The notes under the pieces are model-generated. The model had not been told where the DNA came from. It worked only from the letters and a program-made list of their open reading frames with translations, and ran no database searches. 64,000 nt of DNA, from positions 12,851,001 through 12,915,000 of the forward strand of contig NC_133161.1 in the NCBI RefSeq assembly GCF_040802235.1, written 5' to 3'. The DNA is from Manis javanica. Its lineage: Eukaryota; Chordata; Mammalia; Pholidota; Manidae. The translations under genes were made by a program, and so were the position numbers. This document shows positions 14,291 through 26,824 of the stretch, in pieces; position 1 is the stretch's first letter; each line of letters opens with the position of its first letter.

Positions 14291-17200
14291 CCACACCATC
14301 ATGGCAACATCTACTCTAATTTCTTAAGTCTTGTGTTCATACAATTTGTTAACATCAAAACACAGTTCTGTTCCTCAAAAAAAATTTTTAAAGATACAAA
14401 AGTTTCAATGCATAAGCTGATGTGGAACAGAATGGAATTTCCCATCCAACAAACGAGGGAAGAATGTTTTAGGAACCAGAATTCTCTGCTGCCAGTGTTT
14501 CTTCTTCAACACAAATACCACGTGCATACAGTCTGCTTACTCCCGGGAAGACAGAGGAGAGACCCTGAGTTCTGACCTTTTGATGGTCAGGCATGATGGA
14601 AAGAAACTGCTGCTACAGCTTGGGAGATTTGCTATGGAAAGTCTGCCAGTCAACTTTGCCCTTCTAACCACCAGATCAGTATGTGGCTGATCATCTGATG
14701 GGGCAGTTGCAATTACCAAGCATCATTCTCTTTCCTGTTCTGGGATTTGTTGTGGAGCTTTCCCCTAGCCACCGCTGGTCAGTTTCTGAGGGAAGGAACA
14801 AAAATGCAGCATGCCCTTTCTGTGTGGTGCATGTTCAGTTTTTGACAGATTTTTATCAAAATGAAGCTATTTTATTTCAATGGAAGTTGAGTTGTGAGGA
14901 GAAGATAGGTTTTGGTGTAGAGGACAAGGGGATGCTGCATCTTTCTCCCGACCTCCTGGGTCTCTGGCCTTCTGCCCCCTGGCTCCCTGAGGGTGTCCTC
15001 ACGACCGCGCGGGCTGGAGAGCGCTGGCACACGCGGCCTTCTCTTCCCCCTGGGTCCAGCAATCAAGATGAGTGTTCGGGGATTTTCTTTTCCTCCACAG
15101 TATAGCAAGTTCTCAGGAAAATACAGTTGCTATCTTCCTCCTAAGCTCTTCCAGTCAACCAAGTACTTATGTGGCTACTTTGTCCAGGCACAGAATGCCA
15201 TGGTGGTATCTGATTAAAAGCCTGCAAAACTGCTTGATAACAGTTTTGAATGTGAGACATTTATGTAATTTAAATGTAAGGTACAAGTTTTAATTTCTGA
15301 GTTTCTTCTCTTATATTTTTATTAAAAAGAAAATAATTTTCAGATTGAATTGAATTGGAATAAAATAATACTTCCCACCAGAATTATATATCCTGGAAAA
15401 TTGTATTTTTGTTATATAAATAGCTTTTAAAGAAAGATCATTATCCTTTTCTCTACCTAAATACAGGAATCTTAGCATAATGACAAATATTTATAATTTT
15501 TAAATTAATGGTACTTGCTGGATCCACACTAACATCTTTGCTAATATCTCATTGTTTCTTCCAACTTACTCCAACACTACGTCCTACATCCTCTTTTTAG
15601 TCTTTCATCTAGAATATGCAATCTAAAATAAAAATGGTGGCATCTCCATTGATTCTCCTTCTTCCTTTTTTCCCAAGCCTGGTCTTCAAAAGGTTGGGTA
15701 CTCTGGCCGCTGAGTTCCCCAGGCAGAGAACAGAGCAATTTTCAGTGTATTGGGACTGAGGGAGGATGTGTGAAGCCCAGCATCATTTTTTATAGAAGGA
15801 ACTGCTGTGGTATTAAGAACCTCATTCTTTATCTTTGCATAAATGGAAAGTACAACCTAGTCATAGCTGCTTCGGCCTTTACTGAGGGGCTGTATAGATC
15901 ACAGTTGTGGCAAAGAAAGTGACTCTGGATATATTAATGTCAAATTACTGACAAATACCTCCCTTATCAGGAGTCTAGAATCTCTTCTCAGGATTTAGGA
16001 ATGTAAATCAAATCAAATGTACATAGCCCAACCAAGCTATGTAGTCTAGGACCTGAAAAAAAATTAGGACCCATACAATGTGTTGGATAATTAGAAATTG
16101 TTATTCAAAAATTTTAAACTGTAACTCTCCCTATTTCTCAGCCTACTAAAGCTTACTGCCATTAGATTTTTGCTGATGCAACTGTATTCAGAGGAAAGCC
16201 TACTGAAAATTCCATGGACTTGTAAAATGTTGTCCCAGTAAAATGGGAAGTATCCTGAAGTTGATAGTGAGTTTAAATCAGTGTGTTCTTAAATCTTATG
16301 TGAACAGAGCAGTACCTTGACACAGTTCACAATTTGCAAAGATGGAGATGATTGGTGCTGATGAGATTATGCCTCTCTCTTAAAAGCATTGTTTGTTTTT
16401 TTACATGTCCCCATAGATGCTTTTAAACATTGTTGTATTCCCTTTACCAAGGTTGGAGAGAGCTGTTGCATGAACAGTAGGCGTGTTGCACTGAGCAAGT
16501 AGAGTCTCCACAGGAGCCAGCACAGGAACTAGGTATGGAGGAAGCTTAGCATTGGAATTTCCACAACAAAATTCAAGGTGATGTGCTTTTTTCTTCCCTT
16601 TGTTTTTAGCATAAGTTGCTTATCTCATTTGGAAAAGGGATCAGACTTGATCTCAAATGAAGCTGTGCCCAGAAGCCAGGCTCAGGGTATTCTTGAGAGA
16701 TTGTTAGCGTCCTTAAAAAATAAAAATTTAGTATTTCCATTTTGTTCCTTTTGTCCATCAAATAATTTTTTTCTCTAGTTTGCAAATGACAGGAAAAAGG
16801 GGTTTCCTCTGAGTTTTACTTGCTTTATTTTTTGATGCTTAGACTACAGGTAGACTTGTTGAGCTCCTAATACAAGGAAGACCTCCTTGTTTGTGCAAAG
16901 CACTTTAAGAGTAATCTGTATAGATAGTTTGTGGCTGCTTCACTGTTTATCTCATAGAGCTGTAAGTATCTGTCTTTTCTGTAAAGTGGCTGCAGTGCCT
17001 TTTGTAGTAGTGTATTTTATTTTGAGTGAGGAGAGGTGAAGCTGCCTGAAAATTTTGAGAACAACCTTAAAAGATTGTTTTAAAGTATGTAGTATTCCTG
17101 ATGGACTTTTTCATCATTAAACTAGAGTCTATGGTCTAGATTTTTGCCACTGAAATAATACCAAAAAGTAGTTTATAAAAGGGATTTATGAATAGAAAAT

Positions 17201-19667
17201 CCAATGTGGTCATTTGTATTTATGTGTACCTTAAAAGAAGATTCAGCCTAGCTGTTAAATTCTGGTTCCTGAACATCCAGTCCCTGATTATATTTGAGAT
17301 CTTGTATGACATATTGGGGCATCCTAGAGGATAAAATCCCATGTAAAGTATATATGTTACATTTGTGTTGATGTTGGAGAGAAAAGAGCATTATATAGTT
17401 ACAGTTCAAGACTTCAACACTGTCAACCTGAAACTTTGTAAATATTTCCTAGCTTCTTGTTGGGTGCAGTCACTGCTCTTTTATCACACAATGTTACCTT
17501 TTATTCATCAGGCAGTGTTCCAACTGCTGCATGCCCTCCTCAGATCTCACCTGCCCCTCCTGTACATTCACCTCTCCAGCCTCCTGCAAACCTCATCTAG
17601 CTTTAGTTTGAAACACATTGCAGGGTTCAGGTGACCTCTTCAAAAAAAACTACCTCCTCAGAATGAGGTAATGAATTGTTATTTAATTTAAAATATTAAA
17701 AGTCAGGAGCTCTAGAACATGAAGACAATTTGAGATTTTAATTTTTATGTGTACTTGTTTCTTGAGCACTCTCAAGAAATATGTTTAAGCAGTAATACTG
17801 AAAAACGTAGCTCAGAGTATCTGAATGTTGTTGAAAGTGGTGCCAGAATCTGTCTAGGGGTATGTTTCAGACTGGTAATCTTAAATCAGTTGCATGAAAT
17901 TAAATAGTTATGGTAACAATTCACTAACAGTGATATAACCTTAATTTTCAGTAGGCTTGGCAAGACATACATCTTCATAATGAGTTAGCCACAGCTTTGT
18001 CCATGCACAGGTAATTCCTATACGAGAAACTGCCCAGCTAAGAGGGTGGAATGATTACCCATTTTGCAAGATTCTCTTTGTCCAAGTTGGCATTGTTAGT
18101 GCTAGAATATCAGCACCTTGAGACTAGCAGATTCCAACCATTAGGATATTTAAAACAAAACAAAAACATAGCCAGACATGGAAAGTTTTACTGTATGAAC
18201 AGCAGATAGCTTACCGGTCATACGTTGAGGCTCTAGAAAAATATCTTGATGATTTGCCAAATGAACTTACTGTGCCTTCGTGATGCAATAAAAAAGCTAA
18301 AATTTTAGCAGAAATCTGATTTGTGAAGAGAGCAGCCATTCTGGTCTAACTCAGCTGTGTTAATGTTTTTTAGAGTGCAATTTAGACTGCAAAGATAAAT
18401 GCACTGAAGAGTTTATAGCCAAAATCACATTTAAAAAATGAGAAAACAGGTAAATTTTCAGTGAAAAAAATTATTTTTTTAAAGCACATAATCCCTAGTA
18501 TAATCAGATGTATTTATCACATAGGCAACTAGGTTGAAATTATAGTTCAGTGACATTTCTAGAGAAACTTTTTGTACTCCCATAGGTTCTTCAAAGCTTG
18601 GAACTTTTATATAACACAACTGTTTGACAGACATCTAAAGAAGTTGCTGTGGGTTAGGCTTGAAGTACTGTATGCTGGGCAACAGTTATGCATTGACTAG
18701 TGGGGAGGGGCATTAACATGCAGGACAGAATTTGACTGTATCAGTTTCCCGCATCTGCTGCCAACCTAGACACTGATTTTTCAAAGTTTGAAATGTAAGC
18801 TTGCCTCCCAGACCTTGTTTGCCAATTAACTGGGAATGTCCTGCTCTTCAGACTGCGGAGGGGGCTTTGGGATAGTTAATGAGCTGGCAGTGGGCGTGAA
18901 CTGACACACTCCATGGTGTGTTTCTTGTATCTTGTTTCATTCCTCGCCACCCCGAGAAAGGCAATATACTGTCCTAAGTGAGTTCTCTGGCCATCTGACT
19001 GAGGTGCATTGCTACCGGCGGAGGTTGTTGAGCACATCAGGAGTGTAGTAGCGTCTGCCCAGTTTGTATATTGGCCAGAGGAGAATGAAATGGCTAGTGG
19101 CTCATGTTCCATGTTGCTAGCTCTGGTGAAATAGAAAATACTGGTAAGATTTTTGTTTTACCAGTACACTAAAGAGCAAACTTAGTCTTATTGTTTCCAT
19201 ATAACTTACTTTCATTCTGCTTGAACAAAGACATTGAAATTGAAATTCAGTCCTAAATTTTGCCAGTCATGGAAAGGGTAATTAACATTTTCTACCACGT
19301 TTTTAAAGGTATAAGAGGACAGAAACTTAAGACCTAAAATCTTAAATTAAGGCAACAGTGCTTTATTCTAAAACATATAGGGACCATTAGTCCCCACCTC
19401 AAAAAAGTGATTAAGTAGATCTTGCATTTCAACATCTACAACTTCAATTCTTGATTTTTAAAAATATTTTTAAAATTCTTCTTAACCTTTTGGCTACCTT
19501 TACCCAAGTATTAGTCTTATTAATTACTACATCAGTTTAATTAAAATGTTTAATTTTATTAGTTGTTTTGACTACTAATGACAATAAATAATATAACCAG
19601 TTGTGCGTGAAGATACAGCCATTGTATCCATTTGGGGGGGGGTTAAGGTTTTTTTTTAAGAATTCTA

Positions 19668-19704
19668 TAGATTGACTACTTCAATCTACAGTTGAAAACA
19701 ACTG
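19668..19704. repeat. Two adjacent small hairpins in the BRAF-X1 3'UTR
   Basis: tagattga / tcaatcta (19668-19675 and 19681-19688, 5-nt loop) is followed at once by cagttg / caactg (19689-19694 and 19699-19704, loop aaaa). Confidence 0.7.
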
Positions 19705-21316
19705 AAATATGTTTACTCATGTTAGTATAAAAAAAAATTGTGGAGACCGTCTGCTTCTAGCACGTTGCCCAGCACCCATGAGCCAGATGATTCTCATCCC
19801 CGAGTCTGTGTGGGGAATCAGGTGGGATCCACTGAAGAGATGTGGCAGAGGCAGGGTTCTGTTTACAGGGATGGAGATGGGGGTTATGAGTAAGATGCTT
19901 AATACCGGTTTTGTTTTGAAAATTATTTTGTGTTGCATTTGTGTGTTAAGCCTTTTTTAGCCCACATGTGTTTTGGTGAGTAGAACTTCAGGCTAGCGTA
20001 AGCAACAAAGCTCATGGACTAGGCATAACTTTTTTTTAAATGGACCAAAATGGGAAGGGAGGGTGGTGTGCAAGCCTGGGGGTAGGTAAAAATTGATAGG
20101 GTGGTGGGAAATAATTATGCTTATCTGAAATAAAATATAAGTGCAATAAGTGTGCTTTTTAGTCGAAGCTGTGAACAGTTTTTAAAAAAATCATTCCTTC
20201 CCAATACATTTGTGTATGTTCCTTAGCTGATTAAAACCAGCTATGTAAACATATGCCTTTTTATTCGTGTTCTCTTTGTCTTATTTATCTTCATTTTATT
20301 AGTTTACACACAGGGGTGTGTGTGTATGCTGTACTCTTGTCCCTCCTTCATTTGAAAATGCATTCATTGGGCCCTGTTTTCTTTGGCCATAATACAAGTC
20401 TTAGTTTGGCCTTCATATCACCCGATTTGAAGAACTCTGTCAGTGTGACATATTTTTCTGGTAATTGCATTTGTTGGTTGTACGCTGACCCTTTCCTCAC
20501 TCAGCACTTTCTTTCTCCTGAAACAGGAGCATACAACTGATCAGGGGATTGAATTTGTTCATTGACTTACATCCCTTTGGATTCTGTTCAGTAGTTAGGA
20601 TTGCTGTTTGGTTTAGACCAAGAAAGAAAAAGGAAATTACCCTACCCCACTTTTCACTTCTTGGTTTGAGGACAATTCTTCTGTAAGGGAGAGGAAAGGG
20701 AAATCCTTCATGTTTTAACTGCAGTGAATTAAATGGCTCCTGGTTTACCACTCCAAACCTTATGGCAATTCACATATACATTCCTCTCTTGCTGCCAAAG
20801 GTTCAAGGTAGTTCATTTCAGTTCCACTCAAGCATTGAAAAGGTTCTCATGGAGTCTGGGGTGTGCCCAGTGAAAAGGTGGGGACTTTGTAACTGTCCAC
20901 AGACCTCTCTATACCTGCTTTGCAAAAATTACAATGGAGTAACTATTTTTAAAGCTTATTTTTCAATTAATATAAAAAGACATTTATTTTCACTCAAATG
21001 GATGTTGTTGTCTCCCTGTTGTCCCTTAATCCCGTGTCTGCTTGAATCTTGTTTTGTTTTTTATTCTTCCCCACTTCTTGATACTTTCTCTTTCCTGCTC
21101 AGGTCCCTTCATTTGTACTTTGGAGTTTTTCCCATGTAAATTTGTACAATGGAAAATATTGTTCAGTTTGGATAGAAAGCATGGAAATTAAATAAAAAGA
21201 TAGCTAAAATTCAGATTGAAGAAATTTATTTCTGTGTAAAGTTATTTAAAAACTGTATTATATATAAAAGGCGAAAAAGTTCTATGTATTTGATGTGAAT
21301 ATGCAAATACTGCTAT

Positions 21317-21322
21317 AATAAA
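21317..21322 (+). terminator. BRAF: Polyadenylation signal, predicted distal end of BRAF-X1
   Basis: AATAAA in gctataataaagattg; another AATAAA at 21191-21196. Its position, 7 kb after the X1 stop, fits the known long isoform. Confidence 0.6.
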
Positions 21323-23309
21323 GATTGACTGCATGGAGAAGACTTTATCAAAATTATTTTCCTAGCACTTTTACATTCCATCACAGAAATAGGCAGGGGT
21401 AGGCAGTATTTTGACGGTCGGTTCTTTAGGTACCAGAGGGACTAAGAATTGTACATTTTGTTTCATACATAATGTAAGTTATTGCTTGGTGGGTATTAGT
21501 TAGTTCTTATGTGAGAACTATTTTTAAAGTAAGCTGTCCTGAATGCCTGGTACATTGTACTGGCCGCACTGTTATAGTCTTTTGTCCGGAGTTCATGACC
21601 CTCAAGTATTTTATGGGGTGAGACTTGGCTGTGCCCCTCTAGTGGCTTGGTTGAGTGGGTGCAGCGAGTCATTCAAAGAGTTTGGGTGAAAAAGTTCTTA
21701 GAACTGTACCTTTTAAGTTTTTTGACACAACTTTCAGTAACACATTTTCTGTTGGAACACAGAATGTACACACAAACATATATTTGAAACTACATATCAT
21801 GTTTTATACTTCATTTTTCTTAATGCTGGCTACCCCAATGAGATGATTTTGTGCACCTGATTATGACCTGAAGTTTGAAAGACACCTAGACTATCTTCAA
21901 ATTGTGTCAAATTACAGGGCAAAGTTTCTAAGAGATACAATTTCAAAACTTCACCTGGAAACCTTGTGTGTGAGAACAGTATGAAGGAACAGAAAAGGCT
22001 TCAAGATGACACACATTTTGTTTCTGGAATCATGTTTCTGGACTACATGCCCCTCCAACTAATCATAAAATGCTGTCCAGACAAGTATCTTCTCTGAACT
22101 GAAGTTGTTTTCCTTGTAAAATAAAATTCTGTAATATAAATATTATAGAAACTCATTTTTAAATAACTTCCATACATGATTGCAATAGAGTAACTGTGGC
22201 CTTATATTTTAAGAATGTATTATTCTGTTAGAGGTTTTCCTTAAAATTTAGCCCAGAATTAAGAATGCTTTAATTACTGCGATAACATTCTATTTTAAAG
22301 AACCCAGCACACTGGCTCTTAAATGTTACCAGGGGCTGTGATGAGTGGACTTGTCCAGGTTATATAGGACTCCTAGACTCATAAAATGACAGAACAGAGT
22401 TCTAAAGATAATCCCCTCATACCAGTAACTGTATGAGTCCCCAAGGTTGACTTAACCTAGGCCCATGCAGGCAGGACTCAAAGTCAGGACTTTGTTTCAA
22501 GGTCAGTACTATGCATTTATGTTACATATAAATTTGTTGTGGTTGTGATGGCTATGATGAGATTGGGTTAGAAATGGGTGTTGACTCTATGATGGTGAGT
22601 TTGTAGCTAGAAATAATGCACCAGGCATACTTGCCCTGCTGGCTTCACCAGTCAGGCGAGCCACTGCTCATGTAGATGCCCAAAGGCAGAGGCCCAACTG
22701 CTGAGGCAGGTTGGCACCAGCTCAGCACCCATGTCTTCACTGCACACAACTGTCCCGTGGACACTCCCGATGAGGTGGTGGCGGCAGGAACCAGGTCAGC
22801 CTCTTCTACACAACAGTCCTTGGGGCAAGTAGAACCAAGATAACTTCTGAACCTTCCTGAAATGTGCAAACACAGGCGTTCCGCAGCCAGTACCTTCCTT
22901 GTCTCACAACTTTTTTAGATAAACAATTGGGTTTTTACACTCAGGGTTCCATAGGAAACAAGTTACAAATTTATGTGTTAAAATTTGATGCTTGATCTCT
23001 GTTGCCATCAGTAGTTCTTTCACCATCTACATTCCCATTTTGAAAATACACCTCTCCCATCTACCAGGCCATACCCTAAAGCTCAACTTTGAATGTACTT
23101 GTTGATTGTACTTGCAGGTACTCGTCAGGAAGGGAGAGACATCCTACATGTCTGACTTGTTTTAGACAGACAGGGATGGCGCTGCAACTGCTGGAAGGTC
23201 TGTTTATAAGCTTAGTCTACCTCCATATGGAGGCTTTTTTATAAAAGTCAACTGGGATTCCAGGGTCACTGTTAGCTTAGCTTAGACCCAATGGTCTAGA
23301 AATAACAAC

Positions 23310-23510
23310 TGCTTCCATTTACAGTGTTTCCTTCATGTCAAACACAATTCTAAGGGCTTTATATGGTAACTCATTTAATCTATTTAGTTCATTTTCCAAA
23401 TGAGGAAATTGAGGCACAGGTAAGTATCTGCCTAAACTCACTGCAAGTTTTAGAGCTATGAGTCAGATCCAGCCAGTTTGATTCCAGAACCCGAGTTCTT
23501 GAAGCACTGT
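23310..23510 (+). repeat. MIR
   Basis: 'ctaagggctttatatggtaa', 'ctcatttaatc' and 'gaggaaattgaggcacaggt' lie in MIR order. Confidence 0.8.
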
Positions 23511-23620
23511 GCCAGTTTTTCAAAGTAAAAGCAGTCTCAACCATTTTTTTATGTAGAATAGAAAAAAAAAATACCAGTGTGCACCACAGGTAAGTACTGC
23601 TTTATGAACTTTTAGATTAT

Positions 23621-23641
23621 ATATGTGTGTGTGTGTGTGTA
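23621..23641. repeat. (TG)n microsatellite
   Basis: A run of about nine tg units following atata. Confidence 0.9.
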
Positions 23642-23734
23642 TAGGAGCATATTTATATTTAAGTTACAACATGAAATGATTTCTTAGAGGTCATAATCAG
23701 AAAGGCTTGGCACCATGCTGTGTTGACTCTCAAA

Positions 23735-23935
23735 TCTGACTTGACCTAGAGCCAGCCAGCCAGGATTTCAACCTCAGCTGTCTAAAGAACCGTAAGCTTG
23801 GGCAAATTACCTAATGTATCAGCAGGTCAACTTTCTCATCTCTAAAAAGAATAATATGAGGACTTTACAAATTAATACAGATAAAGTGTTACTACAACAG
23901 TGCCTGGCCCATAGTTAAATTGTAGACTTTTGCAC
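23735..23935 (+). repeat. MIR
   Basis: 'cttgggcaaattacctaatg', 'ctttctcatctctaaa' and 'cagtgcctggcccatagtta' are diagnostic of MIR. Confidence 0.75.
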
Positions 23936-24439
23936 TTAATTATAGCCATCAATCAAATGTACTTAATGTCTCTTTGGGACCCTTTCTCACTAAAGTACCT
24001 TCCCATAAAACTGTAATAATAGGGTGGAGGCCCATTCCTCCAAGAAAAGGCAAGGAACAATTTCTGCCACAGCTCAAATTGGCTTTACAGCCTTAGTATA
24101 GAAGAGGATCCAGTATGTGGACGCCACATTGGCTGAGTTTAGAAGGCTGCTGTTTATAAAGTTATCTTTCAGTTCCAGTCAAACAACTGATTTCTAAGGA
24201 AAAGAACTAATGGGATCATCCTACCTGAGTTCATTGTTACAGACTGCATTCTTTCCCCCAAAAAACTTTCTATATGGGGGGAGAAGGGGACAAAAATGAA
24301 ACCTAAAAAGTAGAGATCTGACGTATTTATCAGCTGAGACAGCTCCCCTCTTACACAGCAGTTCCACCTCCTTGTTTTTGCTGCCGTGATGCCCACTCTG
24401 ACAACTGAGAACAAAGTGGGAGTGGAAACCTAAGGATGA

Positions 24440-24850
24440 GAAACTTGGATCAGATCACCTGTGTGTGCAGCCAGCCAAAGGCTCTTCGCTGCATTTAACA
24501 TAACACCTAAACCCGCAACCACGGCCTACCCCACCTAGTCCCACCCCCTCCTCTGCTAGAATGACGCTGCACTGACTGCAACACGGTGACCTTGGTCCCG
24601 CCAGAGACCATGATTCTTGCTGTTCCTTGTTCCCGGAGCACTCCACCCTTGCATGACTGATTCCTTCTCGTTCAGGGTTCAGCTCAAATGTCCTCCCTCC
24701 CCACCCACCTCTAGCAATATTTTCTTCATTGCACTTAGTAAATCTCAACTATGTACTTGTCTGTCTTGCCTTCCTAAAATCTAAGTTCTCTGAGAACAGA
24801 ATCTTACCTGTGTTCTTGACACTGTATTCCCAACACCTATGTGGTCAAAA
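24440..24850 (+). repeat. L2 3' fragment
   Basis: 'gttcagctcaaatgtcctcc' followed by 'ctaagttctctgagaacaga' and 'ttgacactgtattcccaaca' matches the L2 3' end. Confidence 0.7.
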
Positions 24851-25239
24851 TCAGAAATTAGAAATATGAAGTTATGCTGGACAATTTATTAAGCTACTCT
24901 ATATTGCAGATTTTATCTGTAGGACAGAGGAAAATTCTTTTACCTACTGTCAAAATTGTGATGCTATAGAAGTTGGAAAATATTTTGAAACAAATCACAG
25001 AAAAAGTAGAATATCCTATTTTCACCCTTATCTCCCATTCCTCCAATCCTAAGAATTCCTAGAAGTGTGTCTTAAGAATTCCACAAATGGCCACTCAATA
25101 TAATGCCCAGCCCAAGAGAGATTAAACAGTTAAGTGGGCTGCACTGACTTCTGGCCTGGGCAAGAATATACCAACAGTAGAGAAATGGCATGAGTTTTCA
25201 CATTAACTCTCTACATACATACAACTATGTATTAGCTAA

Positions 25240-25470
25240 GGAGGCAAGTATGGTACTGCAGTTAAGTGTGGGGTCAGACCTAATGTTGCCCCTTATCAGT
25301 ATGTGACCCCAAGCAAGTTACTTCACCTCCTTGAGCCACCATGTCCTCATTGACCGGCGCTAACACCTATCTACACTGTAGGACACCAAACGGATCCCCT
25401 GAAAGGGCCTATAACCCATCAGCACAGCAGCTAAGACCACAGAAAATAGCCCATAGTGGGTGGTCATCAT
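25240..25470 (+). repeat. MIR
   Basis: 'gaccccaagcaagttacttc' and 'acctccttgagcc' are a diverged MIR core, followed by a MIR-like tail. Confidence 0.6.
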
Positions 25471-25494
25471 TATCAGAAACATCAAACTCAGTTC

Positions 25495-25578
25495 CTCATT
25501 CTTGACCAAAACAGTTTAATTTACAACTTTAGTGTACAATATAAAGTCTATTAATTTCTTGAAATTCTCACTTGGCTC
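25495..25578 (-). other. NDUFB2: NDUFB2 non-coding exon 4 (predicted) with poly(A) signal
   Basis: On the minus strand a good acceptor (tttgtttccttgcag, intron ending at 25579) opens a short exon, GAGCCAAGTGAGAATTTCAAG..., with ATTAAA at 25520-25515. The human gene also finishes in a short UTR-only exon. Its donor partner would be GCG/gtatgtc at 26722/26721, just after the stop codon. Cleavage near 25495 is assumed from the signal. Confidence 0.55.
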
Positions 25579-25654
25579 CTGCAAGGAAACAAAAGTGGGA
25601 AGCTTTAAATACCTTTATTTTCAATAATTCAAATGCATACTTCTTGTTCATTCA

Positions 25655-25790
25655 ATCATTCAAGTATTCACTGAGCACCAGTCATGGAAGCAGTCTTGTG
25701 CAGGAGAAAAGAAACATCACCTTGCTTTCTCAAAAGTTTACAGTCTAGTCATTAAAACAAAATGTTAAGGACTGTGTGCAGAAATATTGG
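25655..25790 (+). repeat. L2/MIR-superfamily-like remnant
   Basis: 'ttcactgagcaccagtcatg' and 'agtttacagtctagtcatta' recall the common 'stock-taking' L2-type sequence; strongly decayed. It lies in NDUFB2 intron 3. Confidence 0.4.
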
Positions 25791-26374
25791 GAAATCTGTA
25801 AGATGACAGGGTTAGTGCTGGCAGATGCCAGTTACCATGGGAAGCCAGAGGCCTGGTAAGTACCGGACCCTCTGTGCACAGAAAAGCCAGAGAGAAAACG
25901 AACAGTCCAACAGCTTAACTGCCTGCTCTTTGGTGACATTTTTTCCCATCCCCTTCCTCCCTACACACCCCAAAACTGCTGTCATTTTCATGTCAATAAG
26001 CGACTTCTAATTAAATTTATAACGGCACAGTTATAGTATGATGTAATGGGAACACTTTGCTATCATTTACAGTTTCCTAGCCTTTAAAACAATTTCCAGG
26101 GCATTCTGAATGACAGTAATTATTAATGTGTAATGATTTAAAAACACGTTAAATGAGAATGTCTTAACCCCCTAGGAGTTTGTGGAGAAAGGGACTCCCA
26201 GTACCTTCCTTCTGAAAGAAGGAAAACTCTGACTTTAATCTAGAAAATGAAAGGGCCAGAACCTTTTACTGTTTAAAGAGTTAATGTCCATGAATGTCGT
26301 ATTTCCATATGCTGGAGCTCTCCACTTAAACACTGAGGGTAGAACACTGTTATTTCTGCAACTAGAAACACACA

Positions 26375-26465
26375 CTGTAAGCTCCCTGTCTTGTCCACTG
26401 TTGCAGTTCTTGAGCAGAGTTGGTACTTAAAAGGTCTTTAATCAATAGATGGGTAAATGAGATCA
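26375..26465 (+). repeat. L2 3' end remnant
   Basis: 'tgtaagctccctgtcttgtc' and a degenerate 'ggtacttaaaaggtctttaa' correspond to the L2 tail. It lies in NDUFB2 intron 3. Confidence 0.55.
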
Positions 26466-26749
26466 TGAATTATAACACAATTTAGGAAAAGAACAGTTTT
26501 TAAAACACATAATGAAAAGGAAGATGAGACCAAAAGAAAGGGGAGGGAGAAATACAGACAGCAAATGGGAAAATACTGAAGACAGAAAATTGACATGATA
26601 CAATTTTCTTCATCCTGTCAGAAAATGCAGTTCCTCTGAGACCATCATATCATAGGTACAACGTTAAAACATGTTTACTGACAAAGGTAAACATAGCTTT
26701 AAAAAGGAACTTGAGACATACCGCTTATAAAGAGTTTGCGTCTACACTT

Positions 26750-26824
26750 TCAGTCTTCATCATCAGGCGGGATACCCAGCTCTTCATCTGTCCACTGGGA
26801 AGGATCTGGATACGCAAAGTGACC
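26750..26824 (-). CDS. NDUFB2: NDUFB2 coding exon 3
   Basis: The acceptor ttaccag precedes GGT CAC TTT GCG; it codes [20 protein letters not shown] then DDED and TGA (26752-26750). The exon probably runs on to 26722, where a gtatgt donor follows. Confidence 0.96.
   Translation of the reverse strand, partial: GHFAYPDPSQWTDEELGIPPDDED

Larger units (their letters stand above)
14291..21345 (+). other. BRAF: BRAF-X1 long 3'UTR (predicted)
   Basis: About 7.05 kb without a recognisable gene, running from the X1 stop to AATAAA at 21317-21322. This matches the roughly 7 kb 3'UTR known for human X1. Other AATAAA sites that could give shorter forms are at 15359, 18287, 20129 and 21191. I saw essentially no old transposons here, unlike the flanking introns and spacer, which fits a constrained transcript. 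A PUF-type TGTAAATA lies at 17437-17444. Open frames such as 14683-15105 and 20762-21139 lack protein similarity that I can recognise. Confidence 0.75.
21346..25494. other. Spacer between BRAF and NDUFB2 (tail-to-tail)
   Basis: No gene recognised. It contains two MIRs (23310-23510, 23735-23935), a TG microsatellite (23621-23641), an L2 (24440-24850) and a MIR (25240-25470). The stretch 22630-22900 is relatively GC-rich but has no identifiable coding match. Confidence 0.8.
25579..26721 (-). other. NDUFB2: NDUFB2 intron 3
   Basis: Predicted 1.1-kb intron within the 3'UTR, from gtatgtc at 26721 to the acceptor at 25580-25579. Apart from the two repeat remnants it holds nothing recognisable. Confidence 0.55.

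Noticed and set aside
14683-15105. 140-codon open frame in the BRAF-X1 3'UTR
   Set aside because: No recognisable protein; it overlaps a GC patch that lacks stops.
26206-26224. Short inverted repeat ttccttct / agaaggaa
   Set aside because: Eight-base stem, expected by chance in a window of this size.
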